A stretch of 64,000 nucleotides of DNA from Dromaius novaehollandiae. Lineage: Eukaryota; Chordata; Aves; Casuariiformes; Dromaiidae. The stretch is taken from assembly GCF_036370855.1 (NCBI RefSeq), contig NC_088103.1:9363404-9427403 (forward strand). Direction: 5' to 3'. How positions within the stretch are numbered: position 1 is the stretch's first letter; each line of letters opens with the position of its first letter. The notes under the pieces were generated by a model that saw only the letters and a list, made by a program, of their open reading frames with translations, did not search any database and had not been told where the DNA came from. A program made the translations under genes and the position numbers. Positions 23,601 through 36,399 of the stretch are shown here, one piece after another.

Positions 23601-26600
23601 GACACACACGTAAGTACTTTGCATGAAAACCATAAAACTTTTTGCTTCTTCCGGTGCCAGTTTGGACACACACAACAGAAGAGTCCCACAGTGCAGTTAG
23701 TCACATGTCATCACTCAGACTAATTTTAATCCCATGCAAAAACACCAGCTAGATTGTAGGTTATCAACACATTTTTCTATCAGTTGCAACCTGTGAACAT
23801 CTCCATCATATTTTTAGGTCACAAAACAGCAGGTTCAAATGAATCAAATCCAGCTGCATATAAACAATTCTGGGCTTAACAAAATGAGGTTTTAGGCACA
23901 TTCATTAAACACAGAGTGTTTACCTTCTACAGCAAAAGCCATCCTGGCAATTTAGAACAGACAATACTTACAGGAGTAAGCCATCTATTTATTAATGCAG
24001 GTATCTACATGCTGTCTTGAACACAAAGAAAGTCAATACAAAATACTGTAATTAAACTGTCTTGACACAGGAAAAGATGTCCTAGCTTCCTCTCCCCAAG
24101 CTGACCCTCCTATAAAAGCAGACTTTTTTTTTGGCAGGCCATAATGCAAGGATATGGAGGCATGGGGGAGTGGAGTAGAACAACCCCCTGCAGTATCTAG
24201 TTTACGGGTGGCACTTGAAAATACCTCCCATTGACTCCAGCTAGGCTGACGGTGCTTTTGAGAGCTCAATGTCTGCATCCCTTCTTCCCCAAGAAAACAA
24301 GATCTTTCACACCTGAATCTTAACACCTGCCATTTTATGAGATTAATACTTTTAACAAAAAAGTCAAGCTTTGCTCCCTCGCATCAACAAGTTTTCTAAT
24401 CTCCAGGTTAAGCAGTATTAGCACTGCAAGAGGTAATACAAGACACATTAAATCCCTTCCACCTATATTGCACCATAATTGGATTGCTATTGTGCAATCA
24501 GTGCTGTTATGTCATTGACTTTGCTCACATTCTTCCCTAACAAAAGTTCACTACAGTCCCTTAATTGCAGGGGGATGGCCACTGCCAATTCCCAACTTAA
24601 ATGCAAAAGGGTATGTGTGTATGTATCTCTCTCTATATAGAGAGAAATATAAAAAAATGTAACGTAAGGTGAGGAATAAGGCGGATTGGGACTGGTTAAA
24701 AAGGGCACATAAGGCTTTGTAGGCGAGGAAAAAGGACTTGGGGGTGCATCTTTGACACGTTCAGGGAAAGTTTCTAGGAACTTATGCTCACATTTTCCCC
24801 TAGTCCGACAGTTCAACTGACAGATCTGCCTTGGTTGAGGATACCCAGCGAGTGGCCCAAGGTCATTCATTTGGAACACTACACGGGGTGCAAGGCATAC
24901 AGGTATGGATAAGGTTAGCATACCCCAGCCCTACACTTAAAAAAAACAACTCTGCAATCCTCTCAAATGTCTTAGAAGTATAAGGATAAAGATCAAGGAG
25001 CCCAGACAGAGTAAGGTAACCTTTTGTTCTAAGCTGGGTTCCCTATCACAGCTGCTAATAAACCTTCTAAGTAACAAGAAAAACCTCCCCAGAGAGGCAC
25101 TGAAGCCACAGAGAGGTCCAAGTGATCAGTCCTATTGCGCAACTTTGGAGCCAGTGACCTTCACAATACCGGTGACTCTTAATGACTTGGCACAGAGGCA
25201 TTGGCAAGCGGCACTAAGTACCTGAAGGGACACCAGTAGTCCTGGCTCGTCTGTTAATCATTACTAATCCACAGAGACCTCCTCACCCCCCAGGACTTTC
25301 CCAACCTATTTTGTGATCATCTGCAAAGCTTAATGCTGTCTGAACTGTTTTTGCCCGAGTTACCTTCCAGACATCCGTCTTTGAAAGCTGGTTTCCCAAT
25401 CAACCACAGAAACTGCTTTGCCACTGTCCTCAATTACAATCTGTCTTTTTCCTTCTGAGCAGCTAAAAGCCACCTCAGATTTCCTGACAAAGCGTGTTTT
25501 GAGAACCCCTTCTCAAAGCTGAGCCAACAACCCCATCACAAAGCTAAAATTGACTGCTTTCAAGGAGGCAGGCTCCCTTTCTGCTTACTCTTCTGTTTGC
25601 GCTTTTGTTTCCCGTAACTACCCTGTACCTCCACACTTCTGCAGAGAAGGAAATACTATGCAGTAATAAAAGCCAGCCAACGGACTCCTTTACCGTGCCC
25701 TGTCTGGACGCTCTCAGACAGCAGGGCTGGATTCATCCTTTGGTGAGCAAATACTGCTTCCTACTGTATTTTTACTGGGAGAAAGATTGTGGACAGTGAG
25801 GAGTTTGCACAGGCGATCGGGGGGGGCTCTCCCTTAATAACTTATGTTATACATCCATTTTCCTCATAACAATTCTCAGAACTTGGGGCAGAGGTGGGAT
25901 ATGTATATACTGACTTGAGCCCTAACCTAGCCAGCAGCTTGACAGAGGGTTCATTTCACTGAGCTACATATTGCTAAAGCACTTGCTGTTCACATCCTTT
26001 CTACACCCACCTCAACAGCACCCTCCAGCAAACTAGAAGCAACAGATAAACGTAAGCCCCGCGGGAAGTCAGCTGGATGGATGACTCCTACAGCTTGCCT
26101 CACATAACAGAAAGAAGGGAAATTCAAAGTAGCAAAGACAATGAAAGCACCTCAAGAAGGACTCGCACTGGAATTCAAGCTCCTGCCCCAAGTACGACAG
26201 CATGGAATGACTCATTCAGTTCAGCTTCCATGGAGGGCTCCCACAAGTGTCTAGGAAAGTGCTATGGCATGACTCAAAGATTATTAGAGGTTCAGAAAGC
26301 TTACAGTTTATCACTTTCATTAGCTCAGTATCCTCCACTAGGCTTCTCAAACAAAAGTCAGCCGATAAAGGGAAGAAACACCGCCAAAGAGCCCAAGTTA
26401 TCACTGAAAAAGTGTTCGGTGAGAACTGAAAACTAGCTGCTATGGTTTCCTAGGGCTCCCACAGCTGAAGAATTTTAGATGGTGGTTTAGAGCAGCCTAA
26501 TTTGACAAACTGCTGGCTGCCTGAAGGATGTAAAACTGCATCACTGCAGGTGGCAGGTTCCCCAGCTGCTCTTTTTGCAAGGCAAAGAGTCTCTAGGAGC

Positions 26601-27433
26601 TGTTGTAACAAGAATTTAATGTTCTCACCTTCTATTCAGCAGCTGATCAGATTGCAGGCTTGTGGCACAGAGCAACCTTAATGCAGTCAAAACCCAAGCC
26701 TGAAATATCATGCAGCAGTAGCATACACCTCCAGGGGAAAGAATGCAGCATTGTTAACTACAGAAATGCCTTTTTTTAAGCCAAAGTGGTTTTGTGCGAC
26801 CCCGTGGGCAAGCCCAGGACAGTTACTTGCATCCTACACTAGTGAAAGAACATCAGAATGAGATCCTCTCCCTCAGTCTCCTCTTCTGCTTCCTCCTACC
26901 TCAGCGGCTTGTGGGAGGGGGCGGAGGGCCCCGGCTCCTCACGAGCTCCAGCGACCCTGCCCGCCCAGGTGCGGCTCCCAGGAAGCGACGTGGACAACCC
27001 GGAACCCGCAACCTCGGGAATTTCAAGCTAGCGCTAGCGAGCAGACGGGCACGGGAATTGGGCAATATGAGCGCGATACTTATCCGCACGCCCCAGAGCG
27101 GCAGCGATGAGGGGTTTTTTGGTTTTTTGGGTTTTTTTTTTCTTTTTTTCGGTTTTTTTGGGGGGTACCGGCCTCTCCCCTCGGAAGCCCCGCCGCCCCC
27201 ATTACCTCACTGCCATCCGCGTAGAGAGGGATGTCGTGAAACGGCGAGATGTACTGCCCCCGGCCGTCCTCTGCAAGGGAACGCAGCCGTTAGCTACCGC
27301 GGCCGCCGCGGGGCAGCTCCGCGGCCAGCCCCGGCGATGGAGGTGGGGGGGGGAAGAGGGGGCACTCACTGAAGAAGAGCCGGTACTCGAGGCTGTGCGG
27401 CGCCGCGCGCTCCTCCACGCTGTAGCCGGCCAT
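14630..27433 (-). CDS. PPA1: PPA1, cytosolic inorganic pyrophosphatase
   Basis: PPA1 hydrolyses pyrophosphate to phosphate in the cytosol, driving biosynthetic reactions forward; it needs Mg2+. Eleven exons: 27370-27433, 27206-27270, 23487-23540, 22805-22924, 19685-19771, 19265-19391, 18655-18782, 17623-17708, 17327-17396, 16455-16494 and 14630-14661 (stop TAA). They total 290 residues, against 289 in human. The family I signature DNDPVDVC lies at about 118-125. Other conserved blocks are [49 protein letters not shown] and [19 protein letters not shown]-like (here RMKPGYLEA). The C-terminus [10 protein letters not shown] is close to the human end. The segment before it (about 240-280) differs most from human and is Cys-rich (SPFCCSQEC). 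The start [12 protein letters not shown] matches the human MSGFSTEERAAP. Confidence 0.97.
20923..21373 (-). mobile_element. Old, diverged CR1 LINE 3' fragment in a PPA1 intron
   Basis: The plus strand opens with a CR1-type 3' end read in reverse (cacagagaagggttggaaga, then 'gacctt'). It continues with phrases typical of reversed CR1 sequence: 'caagttaagcccatt', 'tttctagaggtacaatcatt' and 'ctgtagctctccactagacc'. The element therefore lies on the minus strand, 5'-truncated, with no coding capacity left. Divergence is high, so it is probably old. Limits are approximate. Confidence 0.72.
23541..27205 (-). other. PPA1: PPA1 second intron, about 3.7 kb
   Basis: This is the largest intron in the gene. 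It is AT-rich and holds an 18-bp perfect palindrome (24628-24645) and a T/G homopolymer-rich stretch at about 27114-27165 just before exon 2. I recognised no other gene, RNA or clear mobile element. Confidence 0.6.
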
Positions 27434-27620
27434 GCTGCCGCCGCGCGCACGCACCAACGGCCGCCGCGCGCGCACTAACGGCTCCGCGCGCGCACGCACG
27501 CACTAACGCCCCCCCCGCCCCGCCGCGCGCGCGCCACGCCGCGCCCGGCCCGCCACCGCGCAGGCGCGCCGCTCCCCCCGGCCCCGCCCCCTCGCGTGGG
27601 CGCGGGCGGCGCATGCGCGC
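27434..27620 (-). promoter_or_regulatory. PPA1: PPA1 CpG promoter
   Basis: The block is dense in CpG with alternating purine-pyrimidine CGCGCG runs and GC boxes (ccccgccccc near 27581). It fills the space between the PPA1 start and the NPFFR1 poly(A) site. No TATA box is seen. Confidence 0.6.
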
Positions 27621-27684
27621 GGAGGCGGCCGGCGCGGCGGCGCCGCGGGTTCGCGTCCCGCCGTCGCCGGCAGGGAGGGAGGCG

Positions 27685-27765
27685 GTAGCAGCGGGAGGAG
27701 CCGTTTATTGGGGTCGCCGGCGAAGCGCGACGCGGTGGCGGCGCCGCGCGGTGCCCGGGCCGCGC
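27685..27765 (-). other. NPFFR1: NPFFR1 short 3' UTR with poly(A) signal
   Basis: AATAAA on the minus strand lies at 27704-27709, only about 57 bp after the stop. This would give an unusually short UTR, unless a further site inside the PPA1 promoter is also used. Confidence 0.65.
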
Positions 27766-30700
27766 TCACAGGCCCCACGCGGGGACGCCGGTGCCGCCGC
27801 GGGCGCCCGGCGGCGGCAGCCCGTGGCGCAGCAGGCGGCCGCGGGGCGGGGCGGGGGGCGCCGCCTCGGAGGGGGGCGCCGAGTCGCTGGGCTGCGCCCC
27901 GGCGGAGACGCGGTTGCGGGCGCCGAAGAGGGGGCCGCGGCTGTGGCTGCGCTCGGAGTAGGCGCCGCGGTGGCGGCGCCGCGGGGAGCAGCAGGGCGCC
28001 TTGAAGGCCTCCTGGAAGCCCCGGCGGAAGTTCTCGTTGAAGTAGCCGTAGATGATGGGGTTGGCGCTGCTGTTGAAGAAGGCCAGCCAGTGGGCGAAGG
28101 GGAAGACGTACACGGCGACCAGGCGGAGCTGGCGCTCGCTGAGGCGGCCGTAGTCCGTCAGCAGCATCAGCGTCCACAGGGGCAGCCAGGAGAGCGTGAA
28201 GAAGAGCGCGACGATGATCAGCATGTTGATGACCTTCGCCTTCCTCTTGGAGACCCGGCGCCCCTCCGGCTCCTCCGCCTGGGAGCCGCCGGCGGGCGCC
28301 GCGGACTTGAACAGCTTGAAGGCGATGCGGGCGTACATGACAACGATGAGGGCGAGGGGCGCCAAGTAGATGTGGGAGAAAAGCACGGTGGTGTAGATTT
28401 TCCTCATGCCCGTGTCGGGCCAGGCCTCCCAGCAGGAGTAGAGCGGGTAGGAGTTGTTGTAGGTGTCCACCATGAAGTGGTGCTCCTCCCTCGTGACCGT
28501 CAGGGTGATGGCGGAGGGGCACATGATGATCAGGGCCAGGACCCAGATGACGACGATGGTGACCAGGGCTTTCCTCAGCGTCAGCTTCTGCCGGAAGGGA
28601 TGGACGATACAGCGAAACCTAGGAGAGGGCGGAAGGCAAACGGTGATGGCCCTGGGGACTGCTGACGTGCCAGTGATGCATGCCAGCGCAGGCTGGGGGA
28701 GAGAAAAGGATGCATCTGGCCAAAGTGCCTTTCCATCTCCGTCCCTCTGCGTGCGCTGTGGCAGCTGAAGGTCAAGCAGTGTTCGGGGTAAATACAGCCC
28801 CTTTCCCCCACTGATCCTCACCGGTGTGACAACCAAAGGCCTAGGAGCTCCTCTGACTTCTCTTTTAACACATCTGAGCTGCTGGTTTGTTTTAATCCCT
28901 GCCGTCCCTCGCTTGGGTGGTGCTTTACCGCCCCATCCTTTTTCTAAGATCCCCAGGAGCAAGGCCACCTGCATTAGCAGTGCCAGAGTCCATCCCTCTC
29001 TCAGCCTTGCCCTGCATTACATCATTTCTTTGGGAATGCCTCCCCTTGACCCTCCTCTTCCCCTTCTTCCTAAAGTCCCAAAGGATTAGCTCTTCCTTCC
29101 CCAGCTGCCTCCATCTATTAGACTTGCAAGATTGTGGGAGGTAACTCCAAAAAGCTCAAAAGCCCCTTTTCCTTGTATGAGAGGCCTTTTCTGAAGAAAT
29201 TTATCCATTGCCCTGGGAGTGGAGGTGAACAGCCGCTTAACCTTAAAGCACAGGGAGTTCAACTCAGTTTTGTGTTAGCTTTGTTTTCTCACCGATGCCT
29301 CTTCCCTGGTAAACACCAGCCCCTACTTTGTGGGATTTTGCCCAGAAATAATTTGCAATCATTAGGGTAAGGTGTTTGCTGCCGAGTGCTCCCTCCTTAC
29401 GCTGTGGGTCAGATGCACTTAGGGGATGCAAAGGTATGGATGGGCTGTTCGTTACATACTACTTTTGACTGCAGAAGGAGACTGTGACATCTCTCTGGCT
29501 TTCCTATTTTGAACCCTCAGATGGGAAGGTGTTCTGAAGAAAAGCATGCTTTTTTACCAAGCAAAACACAGCTGTGTTTGTTGGGATATTTTTTAGATGG
29601 GCCTGGGAGAAGAGGAAGTGACAGCAAGCAGACACCTTGCTGGGACGTCCCACGAACTTTTTCCGAGAAGCTTTGTGGTCTCCTGGCGAAAGAGGGGAAA
29701 ACACTCCTGACTCCCAGCATTCAAACGAAGAGGGCCTCTGCACGGTTTCGCGGGGGATGCATCCCGGGATGCTTGCCCTGGCTTGATGCTGCTTCCTGAA
29801 CGTTATTCGGGAGAGGCTTCTGAGCCAGGCAGACCTTCGATCTGACCCACGCGTCCTCACACCCTGCGGGGCAACGGCGTGCAAGAGCTGCCGTGTGCCA
29901 ACGTACCTTTCCACAGCGATGGCCACCAGGGTGAAAACAGAAGCCGAGACGGACATCCCCTGCACCAGGCCGCTCATCTTGCACATGACGTTGTCAAAGG
30001 GCCAACCTGGAATGACAGAGCGCGTCAGGTGGCTCCACGAAACGCCAACCCAGGGCTGCCCGTGGCTTGGCGAGGTGGGCCAAGAGGCTGTCACGGCTCA
30101 TGATTTCCCTCATCGGAAGTGCTCCAAGCTGGCAGAGGGATCATGAACCTGAGCTGACTACTTTTCTCTTCTCAAAGAAAACCATAATGAGAAGAGCAGC
30201 AAAATTTTCCCTGGAGGAGGCAGGGGCTGCCTAACCCATATGTCGTGCAGAGCCTGTGGGAGATGCTCATTAACTTCTCGCTTTTAGTTGCTCGTTCTTG
30301 GCGGCACGCGAGACGAGCCATTGCCTCGTGCAGCCCGGCTCTCGCCGCAGCCAGGGAGCCGGGCAGCCCGCCGAGCTGCTGCAGGCCTTCTCCATTTCTG
30401 GTAACCTGCTGAAGGGACAGAGTTTATAAATGCGTTTGCTTCAGCTGGATCCATCAGCAGCTTCCTCTAGATGTCCCCATCCACTGTGTGATTTCTGGCC
30501 TGTTTCTGGGGGGATGCTCAATCCTGGTCCTAAGGGTGGACAATATTTTTCTTAGAAAATCTAAGAGCAAACTGTCATTATAATGTTCTGCCTTGTCATT
30601 TCTCTTTCAATCGTAGGTCTCTAACTGTTATCACGAGGACCAGCCTTGGGATCCTTGATCGTAAGAGCTTTAATCTTGTATCTTGACCCCTGTTAAGATA

Positions 30701-33700
30701 TTTCCAGCAATTCAAAGTGCTGTGCAAGCATGTCGTTATAGTATGAGTCCACGTTATATTAAGATAACAAACGTCTGACAAATAGGCTACCGCGTTTAAC
30801 CAGATACAAACACAGATAACCTAAATACCAAGCTTTGGATGTGGCTTATGGCAACGTGTAGTATAGGGGATCTTATATTACCCTGGGGCCATAGTGTAAC
30901 CAAAACCATTTTACATTTAAAATACTGTGTGGCTGAAAAAGGTACTAGACGCCTTTGAAGCTAGAGGAGCTCGATGCCCAAGTCTATAGTGTTGCTTGCT
31001 TTTCTCCTTCCCCGAGGACGGCTTGGGCAGGCTTCCTGCCTTACCTGGTTGTGGACTTAAGTGTGGGCTTTATGTCCTGCACAGAGGGTTTTACTTGGTA
31101 GGAGAGAAGCCCGCTTCCGCCTTTATTCTGAAACCTGCATCCCTTAAACTCATGTTTTTGCCCTTTACCTGCGTGCTGGACCAAAGGTCTCTTCTTAGGC
31201 TCATCAGGGGATTTTAATTCCTGCACAAACCTGGTGTGCCTTCAGGGAGCTGCCCAGCGGGGCTCTCAACAGCGCGGCTCTGCTTGCTGCCACCTGTGCC
31301 CGCTTGGTTGGGATCTGGACCTGCCATCACGTCCCCAAGTGCGGGCTGGGGACACAGGGCAAGGCAAGGAGGGCAGGGCAGGACGGGGGCTCCGGCCGTC
31401 TCCCCCTCCGCCGGCAGATGCTCCTGCAGCCTCCTCGGGACATCACCGACCGCGGCCGGCCGCCCCTGCAGATCCCTTCTCCCGGCAGGGATGTCCAGCT
31501 GCGCAAGGGGACGTGTCCACGCTGCGGCCCTGGGAAAGGGAGCCCCGGCACTGTGCCGCGGGTGGTCACCGCTTCGGGTAAGCTTTGCTGTGCTCATGCT
31601 GCAGGCACAAGGAGCAGGAAACCACAGTTTTATCTTCAGAAAGGTCAATAGCCAGAGAGAGCTAAATCGATGCAGCGAGAGGGCTGGTGCGACAAGAGGA
31701 TTCTTTCCAAGCCGCTTGTCAGAGCACAGCTGAACTTTAGATAAAGAAATACGTAAATGCAGTGTTAAGGTCACACTTACTTTGCCACAAAATGTCAAAA
31801 AACTCAAAAAACCCAGACTTATTTAACCCTAAAATAGTAGCTATAAATAAAATGATAACCTCTCCCCAAAACAAGTGATATTTTTATTGCCTTTTTTTTT
31901 TCTATTAGCACTGCTTAGATAAAACAGGGCAAAGACAGCTGGACTTTAGCCTAATGTGTATTATTATCAACAACAACTCTGCTTAAAAGCAAATGCGTAG
32001 TAAGAGGCAATGGGAATTATTAGCTGGGAGATGGGAGTGCTAAAAAGATGCAGTTAAGGGCCTGGCTTGGCCTGTTTATCAGCTGCGGTACTTGTGAGAG
32101 GCAGAAAGGGTGGGAAGAGGGGGCTTGGTGTGCCCTGTTTCGGGTGCTGGCTGCAGACGGCGGAGAGCAAGAGCCTCTCCTTGCTTGTTACGGGCCGTGG
32201 AGGTCGCGAGCGCTGCGTAAACCTGCCTCCGGCGGTCCCAGGGCTGCGGCGTGACTTGGATCCCGGCTCCTCGCTGCGGGGCGGCGGGTGTGACGAACCC
32301 CCGGCAGCAAGGCTGGCTGCCTTTCCCGATAAGTGCCGAGTCTTGGGTGAGGGAGCTGCAGATAACATCAGAGAAGCCCAGACACTGGAGCGGCTGTGCA
32401 AAAAAATGTAATAAAGCACGCTCGTCCTGTGTCTGCCGAACGACTGCTGGAAAAGGTGCAGTTGTGCCGAGAAAGGCGAGGAGGAATCAAAAGCAGCCTT
32501 GGCAAATGCCGCAGATTAACTGAGGATTTCTTCTTCTCTGCGTGTGTGAGCAGAGCCCCCAGGCAGCTTCAGAGCGGCACAGCTCCTTCCAGGCCCGCAT
32601 CAGGCACATCGCTCCATCGTGTGTCCTTCAAAACCTGGGGTTTGGGAGGAGCGGGGAGGGACCGGGAAGCAAAGCGCCTTGCTCTGCAGTGACAACCCCC
32701 CCGCGAAGGGCCACAGGCGAGCAAACCCGCGAGCCGAGCAAAGGTGGGGAGAGGCCATGACGTGGCCTCTTCTTGCTGATGAAGCCGACAGCAGGGAGAG
32801 GCAACGCGCTCTCAAAGTGCTGTGCAGGAGCTCTTGTTTCGCCTCGGTCCTGTTTGGGATCTGCCTCCCATGGTCCCCTTGATGGCATCCAGAGGCTGGC
32901 AGACTCTCAAAAGCAGTCTCTTATGCTGTTTCTTTTTCTCAGCTACGGCTGGCAACGAGCCCGCCCGTCCAAAGGGACGTCGGAGCGCTCTGCATCCTGC
33001 TCTGCAGAGATGTGCTCCATCTCCGGGAGCGCCCACAGCGGTGCCAAGCCTTGGGAGGTTTTATGTCCTGGTGCCCTTGGAGCCGTGTGTGCATGCATGA
33101 ATCTTGGCTTTTCTTTTCCCTTTTTTGTTTTTGAAGAGAAAGAAATGTTTAGCTCTTGTGGCTGCAGAGGAAAAGTCTGAAAAACCAGACTAGACTGTGA
33201 TCGACATGTTCACTGGCCAAGAACAGATAAAAGAACTCCCAATTAAAATAACTTTGAGCCTCCTCCTCCTCTTAAAGAGACTTAAGGCAACCTCATGGTT
33301 TTATACCTCCATCAGACCTGGCTGACTGCCCTCCTCATCCTCAGCAAAAAAGGCACCCACAGGAGGGAGTTTTGAGGGTAGAATTGTAGGAATGGGAGAA
33401 AAACTGCTTCCAGATTTCGTTTGCAGGACAGAACTGTATTTGTGTCACCTAGTATTGCCCTTCCCCTCGAATACCAAGGCCACACCGGCCAAAGGGGACT
33501 CTTTCTCTGGTGTCCACCGCTTTCTCCCCCCTTGTGCCCTTAGGTCTCGTCTCGTGTTACCCGGGTCCCCATGCGCTTCCCCGCTCACCTGTGATGAGGT
33601 TGTCCACTAAGGTGGTGGGCATGCAGAAGATGCCCACCAGCAGGTCGCTGATGGCCAGGTTGAGAATGAACATGTTGGTGACCGTCCGCATCTGGCGGTT

Positions 33701-35367
33701 CTTCACCACGATGAAGCACACCAGGATGTTGCCGATCATGCACATGAGGAAGATGAAGACGTAGGCCAGGATGAACATGGCGGCCACGGGGGAGGAGTGC
33801 TGGTAGTACGCCAAGAAGGTGTAGTTTTCCCTCAAGCGGTGGCTCTCGCTCGCGTTGGAATTTGGCCAGCTGCCGTTGGAAGGGCCTGGGGAAGGGAAGG
33901 CAGAAAAATCAAGTAGGAAGAGGATAAAGTGATAATCTCCTTCGCCCCCGCACTTTTCTAATGCTCTAGGAGGTGTTTTTTTCTCGTATTTATTTATACC
34001 TATGTTTCCCTGTGCATATAGGAAATAAGCGCCAATGCACGAGTTTATGATTAAGCGGAGCCAGACGGAAAGGGAGAAGGGGATAAAAGGCACAGAGACC
34101 ACCAGCCGTACCATGTCTGTGCTTTGAGTCCCGCTCTTCATGCTGGTTCAGCATGAACCGGTGAAATGGCTCTGCAGAAAGCACAGGAGAGGTCATGATA
34201 TATTGCCCTCAACGGCCAATACTTATTTTATTGAACGATGAAAGACACCCAGAAGGAATCCTCTTCTCCTGGCCTTTTTTCCTGAGGGATTGTGCAAGGA
34301 AAGCGGGGTGCAGAAAGAAATCGGTCTCGTGGATCTCCGGCCGCTGCAGCGCTCAGGCACGGGAGCGGTGTCCGTGTTGTCCGCCTCCCGCTCTTGCTGG
34401 CCTGAGGCGTTAGAGATGGCCGCGAGCGCTTGCTTGCTCTCCTCCTCTTCTCGCTTTTGAGCTTTCCAATGTGAGCTGTAACACCCCTTATATTATCTTC
34501 TCCCCTGCGAAGCCAAAGTACCTCATCACCAGAAGAGGGCTTGCTTTGGCCAGCGCTCACTCTGCACGCTTGGAAAGGAAGACCTCGGGGGGCAGAAGGA
34601 GCGAAGAGCCTCCCCGCGTCATCGATGCGCATTTGGGGTTGGATGCGCCAGGACGCACGGACTTTCTGCAAAGACTGACTTGGCCAGGAATCATCTTCAG
34701 CCCGTGAAACCCACAACCCCGCAAGCGCCTCCAAAACAGCAAGCCCCCCATCAGGTGAGTCCCCGGCTGGGCTGGTCCGAAGACCCCTTGCACCCCCGGC
34801 AGCGACCTTCTGCAGGCTGCCGTGCTCCCTCCAGCCAGCAACACCTCGCCGTCCTGTCCCGTCGGCGCTGGTCCCCCGCTGCCTCCGCAGCATCGACCTT
34901 GCCGGCTGTACCTTCACAGCCGCCCCGGTAGATCGGTGTCGGCCGCGGCGGCAGGGCCCTTGGGGAGCGGAGCAGTCGCAGAGGCCCGACGCTGGCAGCG
35001 AGGGCTCCTCGGCCGCAGCAGTCCCCGGGAAGGGGACGCGGTGGGGCCAGGGAAGACCCCCGGAGGGGCTCGCCTGCCTCCCCCCGTCTCCGCCGGGCCC
35101 CGTTTTAAGCATGAAACTTTGCCGGACTTTCACTCCCGGGGTGAGGAGGGGACTGCCCACTCGGCGGCAGAGGAGGAGGAGGAGGCAGCGAGGAAGGCTC
35201 AGGGGCAGAGGGAGGCAGCCGGCAGCGGGGCGAGGAGCGGCCGAGCCGCCGGGGACGCGAGCCCGAAGGAGGGGAGCGGGGGAAGGCCGTCGCCTGGGGT
35301 GGGGGACGGCCCCGGGGGGCGCGGGGGGACGCTCACCTTCCTCGGCGGGCGGCCGCAGCGCCGGCAT
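27766..35367 (-). CDS. NPFFR1: NPFFR1 (GPR147), RFamide peptide receptor
   Basis: This class A G-protein-coupled receptor binds neuropeptide FF and RFamide-related peptides; in birds it is known as the receptor for gonadotropin-inhibitory hormone. Coding exons: 35337-35367, 33589-33885, 29907-30006 and 27766-28618 (stop TGA), 426 residues. The first exon gives only [10 protein letters not shown] plus one base, and the join makes the next codon Gly. The extracellular tail has NGS, NAS and NYT glycosylation sites. Seven hydrophobic segments follow, with [15 protein letters not shown], a TM3 end reading AVERFRC, SWLPLW in TM6 and [20 protein letters not shown] in TM7. A Cys pair (CCS) in the tail could be palmitoylated. 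The sequence is close to human NPFFR1 throughout the core; the Arg/Ser-rich tail diverges. Confidence 0.96.
30007..33588 (-). other. NPFFR1: NPFFR1 intron between TM2 and TM3 coding exons
   Basis: Mixed sequence with several GC-rich patches (31230-31600, 32050-32330, 32700-33060). No exon, RNA gene or recognisable repeat was seen; open frames here show no family likeness. Confidence 0.55.
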
Positions 35368-35760
35368 GCGGGCGGCTCGGGGGGCTCCGGCGGCAGCGCG
35401 GCCGCCGCTCGGCCCCGGCTTTGCGGAGCCGGCGCATGAGTCACGCCGGCCCCCCGCCGCAGCCGGCGCCTCCCCCCGCCCGCCCCCGCGGCGCCCCCCG
35501 CACCGAGCCCCCCGCGGCCCCCGCGGCCATCACAGCATCCCGTCGCCATGGCGACGGGGATACCTGTCCCCCCTACAGGTGAGCAGCCCCGGGGCGAAGC
35601 CCTTGGGCCACGCGGGCCGGTGCCGGGCAAGCCGGACCTCCGCTTCGGCAAGTCTCCAGCATCGCCTTCCCGCGCGGATTCGGCGTCGCTGGCTCCCGCG
35701 GCACCGGGACCGGCCACGGTTTAAAAGCAGCAACTAGGGAAACGGTGAAACGAGCCATTT
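35368..35760. promoter_or_regulatory. NPFFR1: CpG island upstream of NPFFR1
   Basis: A CG-dense block runs upstream of the NPFFR1 start codon and probably includes its promoter. On the plus strand it contains a possible divergent exon (35548-35578), described separately. Confidence 0.5.
35548..35578 (+). other. Possible plus-strand first exon, divergent from NPFFR1
   Basis: The string gccATGGCGACGG is a strong start context. It reads MATGIPVPPT and then meets an excellent donor (ACAG|GTGAGC at 35579). No downstream partner exon was identified, so this may be chance in GC-rich DNA or the first exon of a divergent noncoding transcript. Confidence 0.25.
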
Positions 35761-36390
35761 TGAAGTGACCGGTGATGCTGCGCTGTGATTTTGGGGTTTT
35801 TTTTTGCAGCTGGGGAGCGTGCTGGTGGCTACAGGGCCCTCGTCTCCCGTGGGAAGTTTGGAGGCGAGTTACTGCTCGGATCTGCGGCTCCCGGCTCTCG
35901 TTTCGGCTAAAACCAGGGTCCTGCAGCATCCTGCTGCAGCCTCTCTGCGTCTTCTGCTGGGCTGACTACAGCCAGCAGATCCCACTCAGCAAGACCTGGA
36001 GGGTCCGAACAGGGATGCTCCAAGGACCAGCCTTGGGAGGTGAGGCTGCTCGGAGGAGATGGGGAGCTTGGAAGGGGCTCGGAGGAGCCGGGAGGAAGGA
36101 GAAGCGCCCAAGGGCCCGGGATGCTGGAGGTTGGGGTCGGCAGGAGCGACGTGGTCCATCTGCAGGCGTTTCTCCTTTGCAGCACTGCACACATTTGCAG
36201 CAAAGAGATTATCCGCTCGGCTGACAGCTTAATTTCACTATCGCTTTCCCTTCAAAGCGCTTTCCCGCTCACCATTTTGGGCTCCTTCGTCGCTTTTCAG
36301 GGCTGTCATCTGGAAACTCTGCCCCGGGCTTGGCCCACCAGCCGTGCCCAGCCGGTCCGAGCATCAGGGTGACATCGGTGCCCTCCTAGC
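35761..36390. other. NPFFR1-LRRC20 intergenic region
   Basis: I see no gene, RNA or known repeat here. It ends at the 29-bp tandem duplication. Confidence 0.55.
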
Positions 36391-36399
36391 CGCCCTTTC

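Noticed and set aside
27613-28665. 350-codon plus-strand open frame opposite NPFFR1
   Set aside because: It is the complement of the last NPFFR1 exon; its composition mirrors the receptor and it has no family likeness.
33557-34141. Upstream ATG giving a longer N-terminus to the NPFFR1 exon 2 frame
   Set aside because: A good acceptor at 33886-33888 joins in frame to the 10-codon first exon, giving an N-terminus like human; the longer frame is intron sequence.
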